Assembly: GCA_934169925.1 (NCBI GenBank)
Contig: CAKPOO010000005.1
Location: forward strand, 1-64,000
Direction: 5' to 3'
Source of the DNA: an uncultured Clostridia bacterium
Lineage (GTDB): Bacteria > Bacillota > Clostridia > TANB77 > CAG-465
Length of the DNA: 64,000 nt
The position numbers were made by a program, and so were the translations under genes. A model generated the notes under the pieces. That model was not told the DNA's origin and searched no databases. It worked only from the letters and a program-made list of their open reading frames with translations. This document shows, piece after piece, positions 1 through 9,883 of this stretch (position 1 is the first letter of the stretch; each line of letters begins with the position of its first letter).

Positions 1-95
1 ACAGTTGCACTCATTACATCTTGTACAACTTTCTTTGGTTTGTCATTGTATTGTTTATTTTTCAATGTGCTTGTCACTATTTTGTGACTGAATTA
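1..95 (-). other. Leader of a ribosomal RNA operon (rRNA gene lies outside the left edge)
   Basis: Reading the minus strand toward position 1, the sequence after the two tandem promoters holds a small hairpin (GTCAC at 73-77 pairing with GTGAC at 83-87) and then a stretch containing CATTGAAAAATAAACAA and ACAAACCAAAG. This resembles the 'TTTGAAAACTAAACAA' leader element found upstream of 16S (and 23S) rRNA genes in Bacillus and its relatives. No rRNA body is present, so the assignment rests on leader similarity and strong tandem promoters. Which rRNA follows cannot be seen. Confidence 0.6.
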
Positions 96-124
96 AGTTT
101 ACCACAATTTGATTTTCATGTCAA
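96..124 (-). promoter_or_regulatory. Strong promoter P2 (sigma-A type), proximal to rRNA leader
   Basis: On the minus strand TTGACA (124-119) is followed after exactly 17 bases by TAAACT (101-96). It is the inner of two promoters that both point off the left edge, a tandem arrangement typical of rRNA operons. Confidence 0.7.
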
Positions 125-213
125 CACTTTTTTTAAAAAATTTTGTAAAAACTTTTTACATAATTTTGTAATTGTTTTGTAACATAAAATCTTATCTCTT
201 GTGGACGAATATT

Positions 214-242
214 ATCTTAACACTTTTATTTTATTTTGTCAA
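214..242 (-). promoter_or_regulatory. Strong promoter P1 (sigma-A type), distal
   Basis: On the minus strand TTGACA (242-237) is followed after 17 bases by TAAGAT (219-214). It lies 118 bases upstream of the second promoter with the same spacing and direction. Confidence 0.7.
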
Positions 243-302
243 CAAAAAAATTGAATTTTTTTTAAAATTTTAAATATTTTTTCTACATAACATTTTTTAG
301 TA

Positions 303-341
303 AAAAGAACAATAATTATATTGTGTAATTATTGTTCTTTT
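303..341 (-). terminator. Intrinsic terminator of the zinc-ribbon gene
   Basis: A perfect 16-base inverted repeat (AAAAGAACAATAATTA at 303-318 and its complement at 326-341) with a 7-base loop sits 41 bases downstream of the stop codon of the gene at 382-894 and ends in a T-run on the minus strand. It separates that gene from the rRNA promoters. Confidence 0.8.
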
Positions 342-381
342 ATACTATTATATTTTAGTTATTTTTTATTGTAAATTCAAA

Positions 382-894
382 TTATTTTTCAAATTTGTAT
401 CCACATTTTCCACAGAATTTTGCTTTAGGATCACTTATAGTTCCACATTCAGGACAAACTTGTTCTTTTAATTCCTCTTTAACTTCTTCTTTTTTCTCTT
501 CTTTTATTTTAACAGCTTTTTGTTTAGAACCACAATTTGAGCAAAAAGTACTATCAATAGCTATAACTTCACCACAATCTTTACAAATTCTAAGTCCTTT
601 ATTATAATAAATTTTTTCTTCCATTTCTTTTATTTCAGAATTTAATTTATCAATTTTCTTACTTTCTTTTGTGTATGCTTTTCCTACATCTTCTCCACTT
701 TTATATTCATCATAAACAGATTTTCCAATTTCTTCGTAAATCTTTTTAATTTCTCCTTCTTTATCAGCAATAGAAATTTTTAATTTTGCTTCTTCAACTA
801 ATTTACCTGATTTATCTGCTACAGTTGAATATGTTTCAGATGCAGTTTTACCTACAGCTTTTGATATTTCATTAACTTTTTTCATAAATTCCAT
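382..894 (-). CDS. Zinc-ribbon protein with N-terminal helical region
   Basis: The 170-residue protein has an N-terminal half rich in Lys, Glu and Ala (about residues 1-95) that should be helical or coiled coil, then two zinc-ribbon motifs: CKDCG...CSNCG (about 103-122) and CPECG...CGKCG (about 146-165). A charged Lys/Glu linker joins them. No signal peptide or membrane segment is visible, so it is probably cytoplasmic. The start is supported by GGAGG seven bases upstream of the ATG, and TTGAAA-17-TATACC lies just before that. Proteins of this layout are common in Firmicutes, but their job is not established. It sits between clpC and an rRNA leader and has its own terminator. Confidence 0.75.
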   Translation of the reverse strand: MEFMKKVNEISKAVGKTASETYSTVADKSGKLVEEAKLKISIADKEGEIKKIYEEIGKSVYDEYKSGEDVGKAYTKESKKIDKLNSEIKEMEEKIYYNKGLRICKDCGEVIAIDSTFCSNCGSKQKAVKIKEEKKEEVKEELKEQVCPECGTISDPKAKFCGKCGYKFEK

Positions 895-953
895 AATATT
901 ACCTCCAAATATACAATAGGTATATCACATTAAAATTAAATTTTCAACTTATT

Positions 954-3380
954 TTATTTTTTTGATATAACTACATTATCATCAATATAGTCTATTACTA
1001 CATTATCACCTGATTTAATTTTATTATCAAGCATTTCTTCTGCAAATTTATCTTCTATGTTATTTTGTATAGCTCTTTTTAATGGTCTTGCACCATATGC
1101 TTTATCAAAACCAACTTTTGAAATGTATTTTACTACATTATCTGTAAATTCTACAGCTATATTTTGCTCTTTTAATCTTGTAACAAATTGATTTAATAAT
1201 ATTCTTGAAATCTTTTCTATTGAATTTTCATCTAATTTATTAAATACAATTATATCATCAACTCTATTTAAAAATTCAGGTTTAAATAATTTTTTTAATT
1301 CATCCATTACTTGTTCTTTTGTATTTTCATAATCTTTTTTAGAATCCTCTTTACTTGCAAAACCAATTGAATGGTTTTCAACTATATTTCTAGCACCAGC
1401 ATTTGATGTCATTATTATAACTGTATTTTTAAAGTTAACAGTTCTACCAGTTGAATCTGTAAGTCTTCCATCATCTAATATTTGAAGTAACATATTAAAT
1501 ACATCTGGATGAGCTTTTTCTATTTCATCAAATAATATTATAGAGTAAGGTTTTCTTCTAACTTGTTCAGTAAGTTTACCACCTTCTTCATATCCAACAT
1601 ATCCTGGAGGAGCACCTATTAATTTTGAAACACTATGTGGTTCCATATATTCAGACATATCAAATCTTATCATAGCATTTTCATCACCAAACAGATTTTC
1701 AGCTAAAGATTTTGTAAGTTCTGTTTTACCAACACCAGTAGGTCCTAAGAAAATAAATGAACCAATAGGTCTTTTTTCATCTTTTATTCCAAGTCTTGCT
1801 CTTTTTATTGCTTTTGCTAGATGTTCTACTGCTTCATCTTGACCTATAACTCTTTGTTTTAAATTTTCTTCTAATTTTTTTAATTTTTCTTTTTCATCTA
1901 TATTAAGTCTAGAAACTGGAATATTAGTCCAAGAAGATATAACTTCACAAATATCATCTTCTGTTATTTTTACCTCTTTAGAGCTTTCTTCTTTTTTCCA
2001 TTTCTTATTTTCATCTTCTATTTCTTCTTTTAATTTCTTTTCTTCATCTCTTAAAGTTGCAGCTTTTTCAAACATTTGAGAAATTATTGCTTCTTCTTTT
2101 TCTTTTGAAATTTTCTTTAGATCTTCTTCTTTTTTATTTATAGAATCTGGTTTAGTAACAGATCTTAATTTTACTTTTGAACAAGCTTCATCAACTAAGT
2201 CAATTGCTTTATCTGGTAAGTTTCTATCTGTTATATATCTTTCAGATAATTCTACTGCAGCTTTTATTGCTTCATCAGTAATTTTTACTTTATGATGTGC
2301 TTCATATTTATCTTTTAATCCATCTAATATTTTTATACTATCTTCTTTAGTTGGTTCATCAACCATAACACTTTGAAATCTTCTTTCCAAAGCTGCATCT
2401 TTTTCTATATGTTTTCTATATTCATTTATAGTAGTTGCACCAATTATTTGGATTTCACCACGTGCAAGTAAAGGTTTTAAAATATTTGCAGCGTCCATTG
2501 CACCTTCTGCAGCACCTGCTCCTATAATTGTATGAATTTCATCTATGAAAAGTATGATATTTCCATCTTTTTTAATTTCCTGTAAAGATTTTTTTAGCCT
2601 CTCTTCAAAATCGCCTCTATATTTTGCACCTGCTATCATTGCAGACATATCAAGGCTTACAATTTGTTTTTGTTTTAGTATTTCAGGAACGTTATTATTT
2701 ACTATCATTTGTGCAAGACCTTCAACTACTGCAGTTTTACCAACACCAGGTTCACCAATTAATACTGGATTATTTTTTGTTCTTCTACTTAAAATTTCAA
2801 TTACTCTTTGAATTTCTTTTTCTCTACCTATAACAGGATCTAATTTTTTATCTTTTGCTGCTTGATTTAAATTTTTACCATATTGATTTAAAGTAGGTAG
2901 ATCTTTCATTGAATTTTCATTATTTGAATCTGTATAATTTAATACAGGAGAATCTTCACTTAATAATTTTAAAATATCAGTAAATATTTTTTGTGGATCA
3001 ATATTTGCATCTATTAATATTCTAACAGCAACACTATCAACTTCTCTCATTAAAGATAGTAAAATATGTTCTGTACCTATATAACTTTGACCCATTCTTT
3101 TTGATTCTCTAGCACTATTTTCTATAATTCTTTTTGCCCTTGGAGTAAACTCAACATCATCAGTTTTTGTATTCATAATACCATCAATTTTTAATATTTC
3201 ATTTTCAACATAATCAGATGTTAAACCTTGAGATGCTAAAATTTTACTTGCAAGACCTTCGCCTTCTTCAATTAATCCATACAAAATTTGTTCAGTACCA
3301 ATAAAACTATAATTATGTTCTTCAGAAAAATCTCTTGCTATTTCCAAGACTTTTTCTGCTTTATTTGTAAATTCATACAT
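954..3380 (-). CDS. clpC: ATP-dependent Clp protease ATP-binding subunit ClpC
   Basis: At 808 residues this has the full ClpC layout: a double Clp N-domain (about 1-145), a first AAA+ module with Walker A GEPGVGKT (209-216) and Walker B LFIDEIH, a short coiled middle domain with a UVR-like segment (about 434-450), and a second AAA+ module with Walker A GPTGVGKT (546-553) and the sensor/arginine-finger region. ClpC unfolds proteins for the ClpP peptidase and works with McsA/McsB, which mark substrates by arginine phosphorylation. It is the last gene of ctsR-mcsA-mcsB-clpC; one base separates it from mcsB, so translation is probably coupled. Regulation should be by CtsR through the operator at 5394-5410, but ctsR is frameshifted here. 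Confidence 0.97.
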   Translation of the reverse strand: MYEFTNKAEKVLEIARDFSEEHNYSFIGTEQILYGLIEEGEGLASKILASQGLTSDYVENEILKIDGIMNTKTDDVEFTPRAKRIIENSARESKRMGQSYIGTEHILLSLMREVDSVAVRILIDANIDPQKIFTDILKLLSEDSPVLNYTDSNNENSMKDLPTLNQYGKNLNQAAKDKKLDPVIGREKEIQRVIEILSRRTKNNPVLIGEPGVGKTAVVEGLAQMIVNNNVPEILKQKQIVSLDMSAMIAGAKYRGDFEERLKKSLQEIKKDGNIILFIDEIHTIIGAGAAEGAMDAANILKPLLARGEIQIIGATTINEYRKHIEKDAALERRFQSVMVDEPTKEDSIKILDGLKDKYEAHHKVKITDEAIKAAVELSERYITDRNLPDKAIDLVDEACSKVKLRSVTKPDSINKKEEDLKKISKEKEEAIISQMFEKAATLRDEEKKLKEEIEDENKKWKKEESSKEVKITEDDICEVISSWTNIPVSRLNIDEKEKLKKLEENLKQRVIGQDEAVEHLAKAIKRARLGIKDEKRPIGSFIFLGPTGVGKTELTKSLAENLFGDENAMIRFDMSEYMEPHSVSKLIGAPPGYVGYEEGGKLTEQVRRKPYSIILFDEIEKAHPDVFNMLLQILDDGRLTDSTGRTVNFKNTVIIMTSNAGARNIVENHSIGFASKEDSKKDYENTKEQVMDELKKLFKPEFLNRVDDIIVFNKLDENSIEKISRILLNQFVTRLKEQNIAVEFTDNVVKYISKVGFDKAYGARPLKRAIQNNIEDKFAEEMLDNKIKSGDNVVIDYIDDNVVISKK

Positions 3381-3381
3381 G

Positions 3382-4383
3382 TTACTTCAACTCCTCTCTT
3401 ATGTATTTTGCTCTTATTTTATTTTCATCATCTTTTTCAAAATCTTCTTTTAATATTTTTCTTAAAGTGTTAGGTTCAATGTTTTCAATAATATCATAAA
3501 CATTTTTGCAAACATCATTTGGTATTACACCAACTGACATACCTAAACTTAAAGTTGAAAGTAAATTAACTCCTTCTGTAAGTGAAATTTTTCTTGCATT
3601 TTTTAATATACCATAACTACGATATACATCATCTTCTAATTCAATACTATTTTTAAGTAACATTTTTCTTGCTCTTTCTTCTTGTTCAACTACAGCTAAA
3701 AGTATTGAACTAAAATTATCAATTATTTCTTTATCAGTATAACCTAAAGTTCTTTTATTTGAAATTTGATAGAAATTTGCAATAGATTTTGTGTTTTCAC
3801 CATAAAATCCTCTTACACTTATACCTAAATTTCTTACTTGCTCTAGAAGTTTATTAACCATACCAATTTTACTTAAAGCTTCCAAATGAACAATAACTGA
3901 TACTCTCATACCACTTCCTACATTTGTTGGGCAAGCAGTTAAATATCCATAATCTTCACTTTTTGCAAAGCCGACTTTACTTTCTAAATTATCTGTAAAC
4001 TCTCTTAACTTTTCATAACATTCATTAATACATTTTCCCTTACCAAAAGATTGTATTCTTAAATGATCTTCTTCGTTAATCATAGCTATTAAAGAATTAT
4101 CATTATTTACAACAACAGCAGAATTTTCATTTTCTATTAATTCTTTTGATATATAATGTTTTTCTACAAGTGAACGTTTTGTTATATCATCAATATCTTT
4201 TAATTTTAATAGTTTATATTCTTCTTTATTTATATTTTTATCAATTATATCTACAACTTCATTTTGTTCTTTTTGACTCATAATACATGGAAATTTAAAT
4301 TTATCTAAATTTCTTGCGTATCTTACTCTTGTTGAAACAACTATATCTGAATTTTTCATTTCATCTTTTTTCAAATTAATCAT
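3382..4383 (-). CDS. mcsB: Protein arginine kinase McsB
   Basis: The 333-residue protein matches McsB, the phosphagen-kinase-like enzyme that phosphorylates arginine residues and so tags proteins for ClpCP degradation. Visible family features are the N-terminal 'VVSTRVRYARNL' segment, the 'CPTNVGSGMRVSVIVHLEAL' active-site block with its conserved Cys, and the NKRTLGYTDKE stretch near the C-terminal half. Length is close to the usual 350. Its start overlaps the end of mcsA by eight bases and its stop abuts clpC, so the three genes form a tight operon. It should act with McsA, its activator. Confidence 0.95.
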   Translation of the reverse strand: MINLKKDEMKNSDIVVSTRVRYARNLDKFKFPCIMSQKEQNEVVDIIDKNINKEEYKLLKLKDIDDITKRSLVEKHYISKELIENENSAVVVNNDNSLIAMINEEDHLRIQSFGKGKCINECYEKLREFTDNLESKVGFAKSEDYGYLTACPTNVGSGMRVSVIVHLEALSKIGMVNKLLEQVRNLGISVRGFYGENTKSIANFYQISNKRTLGYTDKEIIDNFSSILLAVVEQEERARKMLLKNSIELEDDVYRSYGILKNARKISLTEGVNLLSTLSLGMSVGVIPNDVCKNVYDIIENIEPNTLRKILKEDFEKDDENKIRAKYIREELK

Positions 4384-4879
4384 TCCCTTCTATTTTTTTG
4401 ATTTTATCTCTAAGTACAGCAGCTTTTTCATAATCTTCATTTTCAATACATTCTTTTATTTCATCTTTATACTTTTGTATTTTTTCTTCTTTTGTTAAAA
4501 CTTTTCTTTTTGTTTTAACTTCAGATTTTTCTTTATTTTTACCATTTTTATTATCTAATAACACATGTCTATTTTTGCCTTGGATTTTTAAAAATAGTTC
4601 ATCTAAATCATCTTTAAATTGGTTATAACATTCTGGACAACCAAAAAGACCTGTTTTTGAATAATCGTCTAGTGTATATCCACAGTTTCTACATTTATTT
4701 TGTGTAAGTTCAAATTCAGAAAAATTATCAACAAAAAGTGGAGAAAAAATATCTGCAAAATTATTAAACCCTAATTTATTTGAACACTCTAAACATAAAT
4801 GTAATTCTTGTTTTTTACCATTAATATTTTCGTAATATCTTACAGTTGCCTCTCTTTTACCACAACTTTGACATTTCAT
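4376..4879 (-). CDS. mcsA: McsA, zinc-binding activator of McsB
   Basis: McsA activates the McsB arginine kinase and acts as a ClpC adaptor in stress protein turnover. The sequence shows paired Cys motifs CQSCG/CLEC and CRNCG/CPEC typical of its zinc-binding half, a Lys/Glu-rich linker, and a C-terminal UVR motif (ECIENEDYEKAAVLRDKI) that contacts ClpC or McsB. A longer reading frame begins at a GTG at 4888, but AAGGAG lies eight bases before the ATG at 4879, so I take the latter (167 residues). The end overlaps mcsB by eight bases. Confidence 0.93.
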   Translation of the reverse strand: MKCQSCGKREATVRYYENINGKKQELHLCLECSNKLGFNNFADIFSPLFVDNFSEFELTQNKCRNCGYTLDDYSKTGLFGCPECYNQFKDDLDELFLKIQGKNRHVLLDNKNGKNKEKSEVKTKRKVLTKEEKIQKYKDEIKECIENEDYEKAAVLRDKIKKIEGND

Positions 4880-4932
4880 AATTATCACTCCTTTAATCTT
4901 TATTTATATTTAATTATACTACTTATATACCT

Positions 4933-5377
4933 TTATATAACATTTATAACAATATTTTTAAAAACATCAGCTCTTACTTCATCTCTTTTTAACTTATCTA
5001 CTTTATCTAAACTTTTATCTGATACAGCAGCTTTTATTAAATTAGATGTTTTTTCATCAATGATATTATACCTAGCAAATTCGTTTAAGTAAACATCTAC
5101 GACAGATTGAGACAAGCTTTGACCAATCTTTTGGATAATATCGTGTATATAATTATTATCACTTTCTTTTTTTGTGATCTTTATATATCCGCCTCCTCCG
5201 TCTTCTGCTTTCTACGTAAAATCCAAGTTCAGGAACAAATCTTGTTGATATAACGTAGTTAATCTGTGATGGAACACAATTAAATTTTGAAGCAAGCTCG
5301 CTTCTTTTTAATTCAACAAACTTTTCATCATCAAATAACTCCCTTATATATTCTTCTATAACATCTGATAATTTCAT
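4933..5377 (-). pseudogene. ctsR: CtsR heat-shock repressor gene with a one-base frameshift
   Basis: CtsR represses the class III heat-shock genes. The first half (5377 to about 5201) encodes MKLSDVIEEYIRELF...SQINYVISTRF...GFYVESRR, the CtsR winged-helix domain. Around 5200 the frame then reads a run of arginines and ends. The remainder of CtsR (QSVVDVYLNEFARYNIIDEKTSN...KRDEVRADVFKNI) is in the next frame down to 4933. Leaving out one C at plus-strand G5200 gives SRRGGGGYIKI, the invariant CtsR wing motif, and a 147-residue protein of normal length (445 bases = 148 codons plus one). The start at 5377 is set by AGGAG upstream; an upstream in-frame ATG at 5422 would lie before the transcription start. 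It could be a true lesion, a sequencing error, or recoding. Confidence 0.9.
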
Positions 5378-5393
5378 TTTATCATCTCCTAAC

Positions 5394-5439
5394 TTTGACT
5401 TTCTTTGACTATTATACATCACGATTTTTTTATTGTCAA
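5394..5439 (-). promoter_or_regulatory. ctsR operon promoter with CtsR operator
   Basis: On the minus strand a perfect TTGACA (5439-5434), 17 bases, and a perfect TATAAT (5416-5411) are followed directly by AGTCAAAGAAAGTCAAA (5410-5394), a direct repeat of two heptads spaced by three bases. This is the known CtsR operator form (GGTCAAA-NNN-GGTCAAA). It covers the expected transcription start, so a bound repressor would block initiation of the ctsR-mcsA-mcsB-clpC mRNA. Confidence 0.93.
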
Positions 5440-5493
5440 TACTTTTTTATAAAAATAATCAGAAAAAGTCAAATTTATTTAAAAATAAAAAAA

Positions 5494-5519
5494 TAAGTGC
5501 AAGAATTACTCTTACACTT
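5494..5519 (-). terminator. Terminator overlapping the rpoD stop codon
   Basis: An imperfect hairpin AAGTG-TAAGA / TTCTTG-CACTT followed on the minus strand by a T-rich run starts within the rpoD stop codon. It separates the dnaG-rpoD operon from the ctsR promoter. Confidence 0.65.
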
Positions 5520-6774
5520 ACATTTCTGTATTCATAAAATCTTTTAATCTTTTACTTCTTGATGGATGTCTTAGTTTTCTTAATGCTTTTGCTTCTATTT
5601 GTCTAATACGTTCTCTTGTAACATTAAACTCTTTACCAACTTCTTCAAGAGTTCTCATTCTTCCATCTTCAAGACCAAATCTTAATTTTAAAACTTTAGC
5701 TTCTCTTGGTGTTAAAGTTTGCATTACTTCTTCAATGTGTTCTCTTAATAATACATCAGCTGCTTGTTCTGATGGAGATGGTGCATCTTCATCAGGTATA
5801 AAATTACCAAGATTACTTTCATCTTCTTCACCAACAGGTGTTTCTAAAGATATAGGTTCTTGTGCTACTTTTAAAACTTCTCTTACTTTTTCAACTGGCA
5901 TTTCAAGTTCTGCAGCAATTTCTTCTGGAGTTGGCTCTCTACCTAAAGTTTGAAGTAAGTGTCTAGAAGTTCTAATTAATTTATTTATTGTTTCTACCAT
6001 ATGAACTGGTATTCTTATTGTTCTTGCTTGATCAGCAATAGCTCTTGTTATTGCTTGTCTTATCCACCATGTTGCATAAGTACTAAATTTATATCCTTTA
6101 GTTTGATCAAATTTATCCACGGCTTTTATAAGACCTAAATTTCCCTCTTGAATAAGATCAAGAAAATGCATTCCTCTACCAATATATTTTTTGGCAATAC
6201 TTACAACAAGTCTTAAGTTAGACTCAATAAGTTTTTTCTTTGCTTCTGTATCACCATTTACCATACGTTCGGCAAGTTCATTTTCTTCTTCAAATGTAAG
6301 TAAAGGAATTTTACCAATCTCTTTTAAAAACATTTTTACTGGATCGTCAACATTTATACTATCAACAAAATCCATATTTTCAACATTTTCTTTTAAGATC
6401 ATGTCTTTTTCAATTTCATCAATATCTTCAAGGTTAGGCTCAATATCTAGTTCTGCAACATCAGAAGTAGCATCTAAAACTGGAATATCTCCACCCTCTT
6501 CAATATTTTTTAAATCTTTTTTTGATGGATCTGGTTCTGAATCTTTATCACTTTCTACTTCGTCTATAATTTCAAGATTATTTTGTGATAGCATATCATA
6601 AATTTTTGAAACTTGTTCTTTTGTAAACTTTTCATCAGTTAAAAATTTTAATAAACTTTTGTATGATACTACTTTAGATTTTTTAAAACCAGCAATAAAT
6701 TCATTAATTTTTGTCATTTGTTCTAATGAAAAAATTTCTTGTTTTTCATCATCACTTACTTTTTTTCTTCCCAT
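5518..6774 (-). CDS. rpoD: Primary sigma factor RpoD (SigA)
   Basis: This 418-residue protein is the housekeeping sigma-70 factor. An N-terminal region 1.1-like domain (about 10-75) and an acidic linker precede region 1.2 ([21 protein letters not shown]), region 2 ([41 protein letters not shown]), region 3 and region 4 with the -35-binding helix ([20 protein letters not shown]). The protein ends in the usual region-4 tail, [12 protein letters not shown]. It follows dnaG by 11 bases, the classical macromolecular-synthesis pairing. Its consensus matches the many TTGACA-17-TATAAT promoters in this window. Confidence 0.97.
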   Translation of the reverse strand: MGRKKVSDDEKQEIFSLEQMTKINEFIAGFKKSKVVSYKSLLKFLTDEKFTKEQVSKIYDMLSQNNLEIIDEVESDKDSEPDPSKKDLKNIEEGGDIPVLDATSDVAELDIEPNLEDIDEIEKDMILKENVENMDFVDSINVDDPVKMFLKEIGKIPLLTFEEENELAERMVNGDTEAKKKLIESNLRLVVSIAKKYIGRGMHFLDLIQEGNLGLIKAVDKFDQTKGYKFSTYATWWIRQAITRAIADQARTIRIPVHMVETINKLIRTSRHLLQTLGREPTPEEIAAELEMPVEKVREVLKVAQEPISLETPVGEEDESNLGNFIPDEDAPSPSEQAADVLLREHIEEVMQTLTPREAKVLKLRFGLEDGRMRTLEEVGKEFNVTRERIRQIEAKALRKLRHPSRSKRLKDFMNTEM

Positions 6775-6785
6775 CTTACACTCCT

Positions 6786-8600
6786 TTATTTTAATTTAGA
6801 TAATTGCATTATAATCTGATTAAGTTCAAATTTTAATATTTGTCTTTCATCATCAGTTATATCTAAATCTAACCTTTTTATTATCTCATCACGTCTTAAA
6901 TATAGCTTTTCCTTATTTTTGTTTTTTAATACATCATCAAGTAATCTTTGTTTATCAACTTGAGAAATATCAATATACATTATGTCAGTAAGTTCACGCA
7001 TAAGATCTTCATCTTCTACCTTTGCTAATATATCTATTTTATTTATATCAACTTTTTCTTTTAAATCTAGTAAAAAATTATACACCATTTTTACATTTTC
7101 GTCAATAATATCATCTGGTAAAATTTTTTCATATATTTGTTCTTGTATATTTTTATCCTTACTTAATATTAAAGCTATTATATATTGTTCTTGTTTTTTA
7201 TTTATACTAGAAATCATATGCATTTTTCTATTTAAACTTTGCACATCAATTACTATTTCATCTTGCTTTTTAACACTTAACCTTTTTTCAACTTCTTTTA
7301 AAATTGGTCCTGAACCTATATTATATTTTCTTGCTATTAAATCAATATACATTTGTCTTTCGATACTATTATCAATTTTTGATATAATATCTGCAACACC
7401 AGTTAAGAATTCTATTTTTGAATCCATATTATCTAAGTTTAATTCTTTTTCAAGTTTTGAAATTTTGAATTCAACAAGTGATATTGCATTATCAATACAT
7501 TTTTTTAATCTTTCTTTTCCGTATTTGTTTATATACTCATCAGGATCTTTTACATCGTCTCTATCAAGTTTTAAAACTTTTACTTTAAGTCCTTTTGCTG
7601 TTAAAATATCCATTCCACGCAGTGTTGCTGCCTGCCCTGCGCCATCTTGATCATATCCAATGATGACAGTATCTGTATATTTTTTTAGCAACCTTGCTTG
7701 GTTTTCTGTAAGTGCAGTACCTAAAGATGCAACAGTATTAGTAAACCCACTTTTTTGCATTGCAATTGTATCCATATATCCCTCAACAATTATAATATTT
7801 TCATGTGGATCTCTTTTTGCAATGTTCATTGCATATAAATTTTTACCTTTAAAATATATTTCATTTTCTGGAGAATTGACATATTTTGGCAAAGATTTAT
7901 CTAGTACTCTTCCTCCAAAAGCTATTACTCTATCTCTTATATCAAAAATTGGAAAAATAAGTCTTGAGTAAAATCTATCATAAAATTTTCCATTTTTTCC
8001 TTGTAAAATAATACCTGATGCAATCATTTCTTCCTTAGTATATCCTTTTTGTTCTAGATATGTATATAGTGGAACTGATCCATTTGCATAACCTATTCCA
8101 AACCTGTTTAATGTTTTTATATCAAACTGTCTTTTTTTTACATACTCTTTTACTTCATTATCATTTTTTGCTTGCAACATTTCTACTAAATTATTATGAT
8201 AATAAATTGCTACATCTTTATTTAAATTAAATAAAGTTTCTTTTAAATTTCTTTTTATTTTTTCTTGTTCTTTATTACTTGAAGAATACTGAGATTTTAC
8301 TTCATATTTTTCAAGGTCAATATGTGCCCTTTGAGCAAGAAATTCAACACTATCCCAAAAATCCAAATTTTCATTTTTCATTATAAATGAGATAACATTA
8401 CCACCTTGTGAACATCCAAAGCATTTAAAAATTTGTTTGTCCATTGAAACGCAAAAAGAAGGTGATTTTTCCCTATGAAATGGACAAAGTCCCATGAAAT
8501 TTCTTCCACTTTTTTTCAAAGGTACATATTCAGATATCACATCTACAATATCATTTTGTGATATAACCTCTTCAATAAGATCTTCTGAATAATATGCCAT
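6786..8600 (-). CDS. dnaG: DNA primase DnaG
   Basis: DnaG makes RNA primers for replication. The 604-residue protein begins with the CHC2 zinc-binding domain ([11 protein letters not shown], then CFGCSQGG, about residues 40-66), followed by the TOPRIM catalytic core with FGIGYA, the [13 protein letters not shown] segment, IIVEGYMD and the metal-binding GYDQDGAGQ, and then a divergent C-terminal helicase-binding region. Length is normal. It is transcribed ahead of rpoD, and only 24 bases follow the upstream membrane-protein gene, so the three may be cotranscribed. Confidence 0.96.
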   Translation of the reverse strand: MAYYSEDLIEEVISQNDIVDVISEYVPLKKSGRNFMGLCPFHREKSPSFCVSMDKQIFKCFGCSQGGNVISFIMKNENLDFWDSVEFLAQRAHIDLEKYEVKSQYSSSNKEQEKIKRNLKETLFNLNKDVAIYYHNNLVEMLQAKNDNEVKEYVKKRQFDIKTLNRFGIGYANGSVPLYTYLEQKGYTKEEMIASGIILQGKNGKFYDRFYSRLIFPIFDIRDRVIAFGGRVLDKSLPKYVNSPENEIYFKGKNLYAMNIAKRDPHENIIIVEGYMDTIAMQKSGFTNTVASLGTALTENQARLLKKYTDTVIIGYDQDGAGQAATLRGMDILTAKGLKVKVLKLDRDDVKDPDEYINKYGKERLKKCIDNAISLVEFKISKLEKELNLDNMDSKIEFLTGVADIISKIDNSIERQMYIDLIARKYNIGSGPILKEVEKRLSVKKQDEIVIDVQSLNRKMHMISSINKKQEQYIIALILSKDKNIQEQIYEKILPDDIIDENVKMVYNFLLDLKEKVDINKIDILAKVEDEDLMRELTDIMYIDISQVDKQRLLDDVLKNKNKEKLYLRRDEIIKRLDLDITDDERQILKFELNQIIMQLSKLK

Positions 8601-8624
8601 TTTTTCACCTTCCTAATCTATCCA

Positions 8625-9863
8625 TTAAGCTTTAAGTAACTTAATTCTTTCTTCTCTATTTAAATAAATGCTAGTAGTATTAATTACTGCAATAATAATT
8701 GTTAATGTTAAAATTATTGGTTGCATAAACATAACTGGTACAAATGATACTACTCCAAAAAATATAATTAACATATATATTGTTTTTACTAAAGTTGTTT
8801 TTGTGTCATATTTTCTTCTTAAGAAAAATGATAAAACTTCAATTAAAATAATATACATATATAACACCATGAAATACATATTAGAGCTTGTTAATATTTG
8901 TTTTACATTATCTAGCATATGAGTAATATTAAAATCAGTATTTGTTTTTACACAACTTTTTATATAATTAAAGAAATAATTATCAACATTTTTAACAGCA
9001 TCTATGTTAAATATTAATTTATAAGAAAAACTAAATATTAATATAATTGCAAGAGCTATTAAAAGTGCTACATATAATTTATTAATATTGATTGTTTCAA
9101 TTTTGTAAAACTTATCTCTTTTTTCATTTTCCATTGAAAATAAAAACTTTCTTGGAAACGTTATATGAGTATAATCTAATTGATCTGTTATAAATACCAA
9201 AACTATAAATGAAATTATATATACCCATTTATTTATTCCAAATAACAAAGTTACACTTGCAACAAGACCTAGTAAAATTGCAAGTTTTATATATTTATTT
9301 GTTTTTAATCCTCTTTGCTTTAATTCATCAATAAGTACTTGCAATATAAGTATCGCAAAAAAAACAAAAAATTCAAGTAAAGTAATAATTAAAATATCAC
9401 ACTCATTTGTAAGTGGTGTCATAAGCATTGCAAAAGCAAACATTGTAAATACCGATAAAATATCACTTTTTGATATATTGAAAATTATCTTTTTTATTAC
9501 AAAAGAATTTGCTATGCAAAGTAGTAATGAAATTATTACTTTTATATTTTGTAAACTGTTAAACTCTAATTTAAAGGTATATATTTCTGCTATAACAACA
9601 AGTATTGAAACATAAACATACCTTATAACTAAAGATAAAGTTCTACCAATTTTATTTTTATACAATTTATCTTTTATATAGCCATATAAAAAGACTACTA
9701 CTAAAAGAATTGATATATAAATCATTTTAAATCTAAATGAGTACGATACTGCATTTTTTGCACTACCTTGATTTATAACTGTAAAATTAACTGCAGTTAA
9801 AAATACGATTACTGCAAAAAATAATGCTACGACTAAACAACGTGAAATTCTACTTTTTCTCAT
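8625..9863 (-). CDS. Polytopic membrane protein, unknown function
   Basis: I do not recognise a family. The 412-residue protein is almost wholly hydrophobic, with about ten or eleven predicted membrane spans from a Lys/Arg-rich N-terminus (MRKSRISRC) to the last ~35 residues. One larger polar segment (roughly ITFPRKFLFSMENEKRDKF) sits between the sixth and seventh spans and another before the last spans. There are no obvious catalytic motifs. It lies between a nucleotidyltransferase gene (20 bases upstream) and dnaG (24 bases downstream), and may be cotranscribed with both. A polymer or sugar-lipid membrane function would fit the first neighbour but is a guess. Confidence 0.7.
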   Translation of the reverse strand: MRKSRISRCLVVALFFAVIVFLTAVNFTVINQGSAKNAVSYSFRFKMIYISILLVVVFLYGYIKDKLYKNKIGRTLSLVIRYVYVSILVVIAEIYTFKLEFNSLQNIKVIISLLLCIANSFVIKKIIFNISKSDILSVFTMFAFAMLMTPLTNECDILIITLLEFFVFFAILILQVLIDELKQRGLKTNKYIKLAILLGLVASVTLLFGINKWVYIISFIVLVFITDQLDYTHITFPRKFLFSMENEKRDKFYKIETININKLYVALLIALAIILIFSFSYKLIFNIDAVKNVDNYFFNYIKSCVKTNTDFNITHMLDNVKQILTSSNMYFMVLYMYIILIEVLSFFLRRKYDTKTTLVKTIYMLIIFFGVVSFVPVMFMQPIILTLTIIIAVINTTSIYLNREERIKLLKA

Positions 9864-9883
9864 ATTAATCCCTACTCTAATGT

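Noticed and set aside
5190..5210. Genetic-code reassignment of CGG
   Set aside because: In three accessory genes CGG reads sensibly as Arg next to other Arg codons (e.g. SRRLYAN, YNRDR, SHIRP), so a changed meaning is not needed; only avoidance and frameshift sites are notable.
5377..5422. A longer ctsR start (MMYNSQRKSKLG...)
   Set aside because: It would begin upstream of the predicted transcription start and within the CtsR operator; the ATG at 5377 has AGGAG and CtsR homology.
5735..7650. Several plus-strand open frames over rpoD and dnaG
   Set aside because: They are antisense shadows of well-conserved minus-strand genes; they lack ribosome-binding sites and have low-complexity Ser/Ile/Phe content.
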